Part shown: in pieces, positions 57,920-64,000 of the stretch
How positions within the stretch are numbered: position 1 is the stretch's first letter
Layout: the number at the start of each line of letters is the position of its first letter
Assembly: GCA_002426015.1 (NCBI GenBank)
Contig: DINS01000029.1
Location: 59,814 to 123,813 of the forward strand
Direction: 5' to 3'
Length of the DNA stretch: 64,000 bases
Source of the DNA: Flavobacteriaceae bacterium UBA5534
GTDB lineage: Bacteria > Bacteroidota > Bacteroidia > Flavobacteriales > Flavobacteriaceae
The notes under the pieces: generated by a model
Database searches by the model: none
Told to the model about the DNA's origin: nothing
The model's input: only the letters and a program-made list of their open reading frames with translations
Made by a program: the position numbers and the translations under genes

Positions 57920-59687
57920 TAAATTAGTCATATACATAGGCTTACTCGCAGTTGGTTTATTGTTGGGTTGGTTGCTATTTGGTGGTTCATCAAAAAAAGA
58001 AGCAGAACATGACCACAATGATGTTACAGAAACCAATCAAATGTGGACGTGCTCCATGCATCCACAAATTATGCAGCCAGAACCAGGCGATTGTCCCATT
58101 TGTGGAATGGATTTAATTCCTGCTGAAAGTGGAAGTGATGGATTATTAGCAGATCAATTTAAGTTGACCGAGAACGCAATGGCTTTGGCTAACATTCAAA
58201 CTACCCTAGTGGGTAAAGGAAATGTTGATGGCGCAACCCTAAAATTATCTGGTAAAATAGCTGAAAATGAAGAATCAAACGCAGTTCAAGTCAGTTATTT
58301 TTCGGGAAGAATAGAACGATTGAATATCAGCTTTACAGGAGAAAAAGTTAGTAAAGGGCAATTATTGGCAACCATTTATTCACCAGAATTGTATGCTGCC
58401 CAACAAGAATTAATTACAGCAGCTTCTTTAAAAGAAACCCAGCCTGCATTATATAAGGCAGTCCGAAACAAATTGAAGTTGTGGAAGCTCTCTGAAAATC
58501 AAATCAATCAAATTGAAGAGACTGGAAAAGTAAAAGAAAATTTTCCAGTCTATGCTACTGTTTCTGGAACAGTTTCAGAAAAATTAGTAGAACAAGGGGA
58601 TTACGTTAAGCAAGGGCAACCTTTATTAAAAATTGCAAACCTAAATACGGTTTGGGCTAATTTTGATGTCTATGAAAATCAAATAGATTATTTTAAGATA
58701 GGGCAGGAGGTAGTTGTAACCACAAATGCATACGACAATAAAGAGTTTAAAGGAAAAGTCGATTTTATCAATCCCGTTTTAAACACGAAAACAAGAACAG
58801 TAACCTTACGTGTCGTACTCAATAATAACGAAGATATATTTAAACCAGGAATGTTTGTAACTGCCAATATTGATGGTATGAAGAATGAAAGCAAAGAAGT
58901 TTTAACTATTCCTGCATCTGCTGTGTTGTGGACAGGTGAACGTTCTGTGGTGTATTTAAAAACCAATCCAGACCAACCCGTTTTTGAAATACGTGAAGTT
59001 AAATTAGGTAATCAAATAGGTAATGAATATGAAGTTTTGGAAGGGTTGTTTATTGGAAATGAAATAGTGACCAATGGAACATTTACAGTTGATGCGGCAG
59101 CACAATTACAAGGCAAAAAATCCATGATGAATAAGGGAGGTGGTAAAACAACGATAGGTCACGAAGGACATTTAGGAATGGATAGTAATGCATCAAAGAA
59201 AGAAAATAACTATGCCAATAATAATGCCCGTTTGACAGTACCAGAGAAATTTCAAGAACAATTAAAAGTTGTTTACGATGATTATATCAATTTAAAGGAT
59301 GCTTTAGTTAAAGAAGATTCAAAAAATACTTCAGTTAATGCAACAAGTTTATTAAACAATTTAAGTAAAGTGGATATGAAATTATTATCAGACAATAATG
59401 CTCACACACATTGGATGTCATTAGTAAGCGACATAAAATCTTCTGCGACATCTATTTCTAAAACGTCAGACATAAAAGGACAAAGAGACCATTTCAAACA
59501 TCTATCATCACACTTAATAAATGCAGTGCAACTGTTTGGTGTTAAGGAAAAAGTGTATGTGGAATTTTGTCCAATGGCAGATAATAACAATGGTGCATAC
59601 TGGTTGAGTAAAGAAGAAAAAGTAATCAATCCATATTTTGGTAGCGCCATGCTAACCTGTGGAGAAGTAAAACAAATAATAGAATAA
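57909..59687 (+). CDS. CusB-like periplasmic adaptor with heavy-metal-binding and DUF3347 domains
   Basis: A 592-aa membrane-fusion protein. The N-terminal membrane anchor (LVIYIGLLAVGLLLGWLLF) is followed by a CSMHPQIMQPEPGDCPICGMDL metal-binding module. The lipoyl/barrel-sandwich and beta-barrel domains (about 90-390) include VQVSYFSGRIERLNISFTG and LLATIYSPELYAAQQEL. The C-terminal about 150 residues are a DUF3347 domain (DDYINLKDALV ... HWMSLVSDIKSSA ... VYVEFCPMADNNNGAYWLS). It would link an RND pump to an outer-membrane channel for copper or silver export. No CusA or CusC gene follows, so it may have no local partner. Confidence 0.85.
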   Translation: MKNNKLVIYIGLLAVGLLLGWLLFGGSSKKEAEHDHNDVTETNQMWTCSMHPQIMQPEPGDCPICGMDLIPAESGSDGLLADQFKLTENAMALANIQTTLVGKGNVDGATLKLSGKIAENEESNAVQVSYFSGRIERLNISFTGEKVSKGQLLATIYSPELYAAQQELITAASLKETQPALYKAVRNKLKLWKLSENQINQIEETGKVKENFPVYATVSGTVSEKLVEQGDYVKQGQPLLKIANLNTVWANFDVYENQIDYFKIGQEVVVTTNAYDNKEFKGKVDFINPVLNTKTRTVTLRVVLNNNEDIFKPGMFVTANIDGMKNESKEVLTIPASAVLWTGERSVVYLKTNPDQPVFEIREVKLGNQIGNEYEVLEGLFIGNEIVTNGTFTVDAAAQLQGKKSMMNKGGGKTTIGHEGHLGMDSNASKKENNYANNNARLTVPEKFQEQLKVVYDDYINLKDALVKEDSKNTSVNATSLLNNLSKVDMKLLSDNNAHTHWMSLVSDIKSSATSISKTSDIKGQRDHFKHLSSHLINAVQLFGVKEKVYVEFCPMADNNNGAYWLSKEEKVINPYFGSAMLTCGEVKQIIE

Positions 59688-59723
59688 TAATAAATCAAGT
59701 AATAACAATTAAATTTTAAAACA

Positions 59724-60164
59724 ATGAAGAAAATAATTTTAAGTATTACTGTAATAGCAGCAATAGGTATGACAAGTTGTAAAAACGAAACTAAAAATGA
59801 AGCTGAAACATCAACTACTGAAATGTCCAAAGAAATGGCAATGACAGACCTGTCTTTTGGGGTAAGAGGTAATTGTGGAATGTGTAAAAGCACCATTGAA
59901 AAAGCGGCTAACAGTGTTGAAGGTGTGACAAGTGCCAATTGGGATGTTGATAAAAAGAAAATTGATGTCTCTTTTGACGATACCAAAACAGATGTAATGG
60001 CAATTCATAAGGCAATAGCTGCATCAGGTTATGATACCGAAAAAGTAGCAGGAAGTGAAGAAGCCTATAAAGATTTACCGGGTTGTTGTCAATACGACCA
60101 TGAAATGATGATGAATCAGTCAGGTGAAATGACATCGGAAGACCATTCAAATCATGACCATTAG
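59724..60164 (+). CDS. Heavy-metal-associated (HMA) domain lipoprotein
   Basis: A 146-aa protein with a lipobox (IGMTSC, Cys19) after a short hydrophobic signal, then an HMA fold: SFGVRGNCGMCKSTIEKAANSVEGVTSANWDVDKKKIDVSFDD. The metal-binding cysteines are in NCGMCK. The tail is Met/His/Asp-rich (DHEMMMNQSGEMTSEDHSNHDH), which could collect extra copper. It is a periplasmic or membrane-tethered copper chaperone, the last gene of the metal operon, and is followed by a strong terminator. Confidence 0.85.
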   Translation: MKKIILSITVIAAIGMTSCKNETKNEAETSTTEMSKEMAMTDLSFGVRGNCGMCKSTIEKAANSVEGVTSANWDVDKKKIDVSFDDTKTDVMAIHKAIAASGYDTEKVAGSEEAYKDLPGCCQYDHEMMMNQSGEMTSEDHSNHDH

Positions 60165-60167
60165 CAA

Positions 60168-60201
60168 CAAAAAAAGAGTCCACTTTAGGACTCTTTTTTT
60201 T
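60168..60201 (+). terminator. Intrinsic terminator of the copper operon
   Basis: A stem of about 13 bp (AAAAAAGAGTCC with GGACTCTTTTTT) around a short loop, with a T tract. It lies 4 bp after the HMA lipoprotein stop. Confidence 0.88.
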
Positions 60202-60280
60202 AAAATAAGTTATGTATTGAAAAGTAAATTTCTACATTTAGATAAATATTGTTATACTGCACACTCTTATTATAGTTACA

Positions 60281-63088
60281 ATGCAATTAAAATTCATTGA
60301 AGTATTTGTTTTTGTTGTTTTATTTTTTGGCACGTTGTCATTGCCAACGTTGCAAGCGCAATATTCACCCTATTTTCAAAATTACTCGTTGTCAGAATTC
60401 AATGCAGGCAACCAAAATTGGGGTGTTTCGCAAGCGGATGATGGAAAGCTATATGTGGCCAATAACAATGGGCTGCTTGTTTTTGACGGCATGAACTGGA
60501 GCTTAAATGAATTGCCAAATAAGACGACCATACGATCGGTTTTAGCTCATAAAGACAGGGTTTATATAGGTTCTTATGAAGAGTTTGGTTTTTGGAAGCG
60601 CAATAGCAAGGGTAAATTGGATTATACCTCTTTGAGCCATTTAATGGATAAGCATGATTTTTTGAATGAAGAGTTTTGGCAAATCATTGCCTTTAAGGAT
60701 GCTATTATTTTCAGGTCTTTTTTGAATGTCTATCTATACAAAGACAACAAAATCACTCGTGTAAAGGCACCGACTTCTGTGCTTTCGTGTGATGTTGTTA
60801 ATGACACCATCTATGTGTCAACTCTCAAAAGCGGAATTTTTATTCTGGAAAATAATGAGCTAAAGCCCTATATTAATGATGATGTTATGTTTGATACCAA
60901 AGTGGTGTCTATTAATGAGCTTAAAGGCCATTTGCTTGTATTGACTTCGTTGAAAGGATGTTTTATTTACAAGAATAAAAAATTGACGCCTTGGTCCACA
61001 GAAATCAATGACATCATCAAAGACCATCAGTTAAATAGCTTCTCTATGCTTAATAATGGGATGCTCATTTTTGGAACCATCAAAAACGGTGTGTATGTTA
61101 CTGATAAAGACGGAAAGATTCTCTTTCATATCAGTAAAGAAAACGGGTTGATAAACAATACAGTTTTGGACCAATACGTCAGTGATACTAATGAGCTGTG
61201 GCTAGGGCTTGATAACGGAATTGCATCTGTAAATTTGAATAGCCCTCATACTTTCTATAACGATCTAACGGGTAAGTTAGGAGCTGTTTATGACGTTATA
61301 TTACATAAAGGGACTACCTATATAGGAAGCAATACAGGTCTGTTTTATTTGGATAAATCCCATAATCTTCAGTTTATTGAAGACTCACAAGGTCAGGTAT
61401 GGGAATTGAAGGAGATTAATGGCGACCTGTTTTGTGGTCATAACAACGGTACTTACCTTATTGAAAACAACAAGTTGAAACTGATTTCGCCAGAAACAGG
61501 AGGTTGGGATATCAAAAAAGTGCCAGAACAAAACCACCTTTACATGCAAGGCGCTTATACAGGGATTGTAAAGTTTGAAGCGATTGGCCAAACATGGGAT
61601 GTAAAACATTTGGGGAGGCCTACAATGCCCATTCGATTTTTGGTATTTGAAGACACCCATACAGCTTGGGCGGCCCATGCCTATAAAGGCATTTATAAGA
61701 TTACCTATGCTGCATCCTATGATTCTATAACAGAAGTTAAAGATTATGCTGGAAAAGGGATTAAATCAGATTATAATGTGAGGGTCTATAAATTGAAGTC
61801 AGATATCTGTTTTAAAACCAATAATGGTTGGCAAAAATATGAACCATTGCTCGACAGTATTGTGCCATACGAATTGTTGAATGATAGTTTTAGCAAAAAC
61901 GCCTATATTATATCAGAAGATGATTCGGATATATTGGCCATAAAAAATAAAGATATCATCGAGTTTAAATCGTTTTCCAATCCTGATTACCATTTGACGT
62001 TATCTGACAAGTACTTCAAAAAACGGTTGATTGTTGGGTATGAACGCACTTCAAAAATCAACGATTCTATCTATGCTTTGAATCTTAACGATGGCTTTAT
62101 GCTCATCAATACCAGAAAGAATTCTGAAGCTAGTAAAATAGAAAGGCCAATGATTGAACTCATTGAAGTTGATAAGGAATTGATAGCGTTTACTCCCTCA
62201 CAAAAGATTGAAATACCCTATAAAAACAGAAATATCAGTATTTCTGTATCGTCAGCCAATTCGCGAAACCATTTTTTTGAGTATTCGATTGTTAATTTAG
62301 ACCCATCGCATTGGTATCGGTTGGAGAAGGAAACGTTAGAGCTTTCCAATTTGAGCAATGGCGATTATACCATTCTATTTCGTACTTCGAACAATTTAGG
62401 AACCGTATCACCTAGTACGTCATTGGCATTTACCGTATTGCCACCTTGGTATAAAACCACCAAGGGATTTATTCTGTTTTTGGCAATTGCCTTGCTGATT
62501 ACATTTGTTATATATGCACTGCACAAACGAAAAGTGAGCAAGGAGCAAGCATATTTGAAGATTCAATTTGAAAAAGAACAGAAAGAGCTGCTAAAGGAGA
62601 AAACCAAAGAAAATGACCGAAAGATTGTAGAGCTAAAGAATGAAGCCCTCAAAAACGAAGTGAAGTTAAAAAGCAAGCAGCTAGCCAATACCGCTATGGC
62701 TTTGGTGAAGAAGAATGAAGCCCTGTTGGAGCTTAAAAGTGAGTTGCTACAAAACAAAAGCGGATTTGAAAACCCATTTTCATTTAAGAAGCTGATAAAG
62801 AAAGTGGATCATACCATTGGACATAAAGACGAATGGGAAATTTTTGAATATAATTTCAATCAAGTACATGAAGAGTTTTTTAATGAGCTAAAATCTAAAT
62901 TCCCACAATTGACACACAAAGATTTGAAGATTTGTGCCTACATCAAAATGAACTTGACCACTAAAGAAATTGCGCCACTATTGAATATATCTACACGAGG
63001 TGTAGAAACCCAACGTTATCGCCTAAAGCGCAAGCTAAATTTGGATTCTGACAAAAACTTGGTTGATTATCTAGCAAATTTTAAATAA
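60281..63088 (+). CDS. Propeller / Y_Y_Y / LuxR-type HTH sensor-regulator
   Basis: A 935-aa one-protein regulator. A signal peptide (MQLKFIEVFVFVVLFFGTLSLPTLQA) leads to a two-component-regulator propeller (about 30-640, with repeats like WGVSQADDGKLYVANNNGLLVFD and LWLGLDNGIASVN). A Y_Y_Y domain (about 640-725: YSIVNLDPSHWYRL) and one membrane helix (ILFLAIALLITFVIYAL) follow. The cytoplasmic part is a coiled coil and a LuxR-like HTH (LKICAYIKMNLTTKEIAPLLNISTRGVETQRYRLKRKL). There is no histidine kinase. It senses periplasmic glycan or another ligand and likely controls the adjacent SusC-type gene. Confidence 0.88.
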   Translation: MQLKFIEVFVFVVLFFGTLSLPTLQAQYSPYFQNYSLSEFNAGNQNWGVSQADDGKLYVANNNGLLVFDGMNWSLNELPNKTTIRSVLAHKDRVYIGSYEEFGFWKRNSKGKLDYTSLSHLMDKHDFLNEEFWQIIAFKDAIIFRSFLNVYLYKDNKITRVKAPTSVLSCDVVNDTIYVSTLKSGIFILENNELKPYINDDVMFDTKVVSINELKGHLLVLTSLKGCFIYKNKKLTPWSTEINDIIKDHQLNSFSMLNNGMLIFGTIKNGVYVTDKDGKILFHISKENGLINNTVLDQYVSDTNELWLGLDNGIASVNLNSPHTFYNDLTGKLGAVYDVILHKGTTYIGSNTGLFYLDKSHNLQFIEDSQGQVWELKEINGDLFCGHNNGTYLIENNKLKLISPETGGWDIKKVPEQNHLYMQGAYTGIVKFEAIGQTWDVKHLGRPTMPIRFLVFEDTHTAWAAHAYKGIYKITYAASYDSITEVKDYAGKGIKSDYNVRVYKLKSDICFKTNNGWQKYEPLLDSIVPYELLNDSFSKNAYIISEDDSDILAIKNKDIIEFKSFSNPDYHLTLSDKYFKKRLIVGYERTSKINDSIYALNLNDGFMLINTRKNSEASKIERPMIELIEVDKELIAFTPSQKIEIPYKNRNISISVSSANSRNHFFEYSIVNLDPSHWYRLEKETLELSNLSNGDYTILFRTSNNLGTVSPSTSLAFTVLPPWYKTTKGFILFLAIALLITFVIYALHKRKVSKEQAYLKIQFEKEQKELLKEKTKENDRKIVELKNEALKNEVKLKSKQLANTAMALVKKNEALLELKSELLQNKSGFENPFSFKKLIKKVDHTIGHKDEWEIFEYNFNQVHEEFFNELKSKFPQLTHKDLKICAYIKMNLTTKEIAPLLNISTRGVETQRYRLKRKLNLDSDKNLVDYLANFK

Positions 63089-63122
63089 GCACCCCTTCAT
63101 TTTATTGATTTAGCAATCAAAC

Positions 63123-63234
63123 TATACGTCATTTATACGTCATGTAGTTAATTTTCAAACGATTTCGTTACTTTTTTTGTATCTTGGGATTACGTCATTA
63201 TTGATATTCTACACTTTTAACAACGTTGACGTAT
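63123..63234. promoter_or_regulatory. Cluster of TACGTCA-type sites upstream of the SusC-type gene
   Basis: TATACGTCAT occurs at 63123-63132 and 63134-63143 (11 bp apart, one helical turn). TACGTCAT occurs at 63191-63198, and the inverted form GACGTAT at 63228-63234. A TATCTTGG -7-like box lies at 63179-63186. The spacing and repetition suggest an operator array for the neighbouring HTH regulator. Binding is inferred. Confidence 0.5.
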
Positions 63235-63313
63235 TTAAAATGTAAATGTTTTGTTAAATTATCAATAATTACAATTTAACTTGTGCTAACTAACATGATA
63301 AATCAAAAACTAT

Positions 63314-64000
63314 ATGAAAGCAAAGTTCGTTTTAATCTTATTTTTTCTATTCAGTTATACGATTACTTATGCACAGGAAGTAACAGTCTCTGGAACAGTA
63401 ACTAGTTCTGAAGACGGTTTTCCAATTCCTGGTGTTAATGTAATAGTCAAAGGAACAACAAGAGGGGCCAGTACTGATTTTGATGGTAACTATAGCCTCA
63501 AAGTAAGTAAGGGAGAAGTTTTAGAATTCAGCTCTCTTGGGTTTAAGACACAATCCTTTACCGTAGGCAATGCCACAACCATTAATGTCACTATGGTGAC
63601 AGACGTTGAAAGTCTCAATGAGATTGTTGTTATTGGTTACGGAAGCCAACGTAAAGTTGATTTGACAGGTGCTATTTCAACGGTTAAGTCTGAAGAGATA
63701 GAGAAAACACCCAATAGTAACGTCATGCAGTCGTTACAGGGTAAGGTAGCAGGTGTGCAAGTGGTGAGCAGTGGTTCGCCAGGAGACTCACCAACAGTTC
63801 GATTAAGAGGTGTTAATTCCTACTTTGCAGGAAGCAACCCTTTGTATGTTGTGGATGGGCAATGGTATGATAACATCGATTTTTTAGATGCCAGCCAAAT
63901 AGAATCCATTTCTGTTTTAAAAGATGTGTCCTCGATAGCCATTTTTGGACAACGTGGATCGAATGGTGTTGTCATCATCCAAACAAAATCGGGTAGGCAA
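63314..64000 (+). CDS. SusC/RagA-type TonB-linked outer-membrane receptor, N-terminal part (runs off the window)
   Basis: The first 229 residues read: signal MKAKFVLILFFLFSYTITYAQ; a carboxypeptidase-regulatory-like domain (VTVSGTVTSSEDGFPIPGVNVIVKGTTRGASTDFDGNYSL); a TonB box-like LNEIVVIGYGSQRKVDLTGAI; and the start of the plug (SLQGKVAGVQVVSSGSPGDSPTVRLRGVNS ... NPLYVVDGQ). These are diagnostic for SusC/RagA proteins, which import oligosaccharides or peptides with a SusD partner. The barrel and any susD are beyond the window. The ATG at 63314 is 130 bp downstream of a -7-like box. Confidence 0.93.
   Translation, partial: MKAKFVLILFFLFSYTITYAQEVTVSGTVTSSEDGFPIPGVNVIVKGTTRGASTDFDGNYSLKVSKGEVLEFSSLGFKTQSFTVGNATTINVTMVTDVESLNEIVVIGYGSQRKVDLTGAISTVKSEEIEKTPNSNVMQSLQGKVAGVQVVSSGSPGDSPTVRLRGVNSYFAGSNPLYVVDGQWYDNIDFLDASQIESISVLKDVSSIAIFGQRGSNGVVIIQTKSGRQ

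Overview
The window is low-G+C chromosomal DNA from a member of the Bacteroidota, almost certainly a marine-type Flavobacteriaceae. The indicators are type IX secretion C-terminal sorting domains, a SusC/RagA TonB-linked receptor, a two-domain (alpha plus beta) E1 dehydrogenase, RlpA, MnmE, GlmM and UvrA of flavobacterial type, many lipoproteins, and -7 boxes of the TAnnTTTG kind instead of sigma70 promoters. No rRNA, tRNA or CRISPR array was seen.

Region 1 (1-29782) is ordinary core genome. It holds a glycosyltransferase fragment, an HsdR-N-type nuclease-fold protein, holA, a cupin lipoprotein, an acetyltransferase, DoxX, a methyltransferase, a large T9SS-sorted PKD protein, the fused E1 dehydrogenase, and a three-gene operon (LOG protein, secreted endonuclease/exonuclease/phosphatase, degenerate M1 peptidase with a barrel-like tail). 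It continues with uvrA, rlpA, small lipoproteins, an ATP-grasp/ACP phosphodiesterase operon, glmM, a class V aminotransferase, a lysophospholipid acyltransferase, rhomboid, a TlpA-like thioredoxin and mnmE.

Region 2 (29768-50376) is an integrated element in the last codons of mnmE, bounded by a 15-bp direct repeat. From the left it carries integrase arm-type repeats, an excisionase-like protein, a tyrosine recombinase, HTH proteins, a BT4734/DUF3987 primase-like protein, and a type I restriction operon. That operon runs: controller, hsdM, a 315-aa unknown plus PIN pair, hsdS, a DUF3800 plus small-nuclease-like pair, and hsdR. It is followed by a 60-aa membrane protein, a class III nucleotide-cyclase-like protein, and a beta/sce7725-like plus sce7726-like pair. 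A 1.2-kb gene-free stretch comes next, then a DUF6943-like protein, a protein of unknown family, and a thermonuclease. No relaxase or conjugation gene is visible.

The gene-free stretch is the most unusual part. Read by eye, 47203-47611 folds into one closed domain with about 103 base pairs (an 11-bp closing helix, an 8-bp hairpin and two long interrupted arms). A second domain at 47664-47995 is closed by an 18-bp helix. This looks like a large structured non-coding RNA (or a DNA cruciform site) that I cannot assign to a known class.

Region 3 (50377-54699) holds a paralogue of the unknown protein inside the element and a type IIG (Eco57I-like) restriction-methylation enzyme. It may be the remains of an earlier insertion at the same site. 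Region 4 (54920-60164) is a copper/heavy-metal operon (CopA-type ATPase, DUF305 membrane protein, CusB-like adaptor with a DUF3347 tail, HMA lipoprotein). Region 5 (60281-64000) starts a polysaccharide-type uptake locus: a propeller/Y_Y_Y/LuxR-type regulator followed by a SusC-type receptor that runs off the end.
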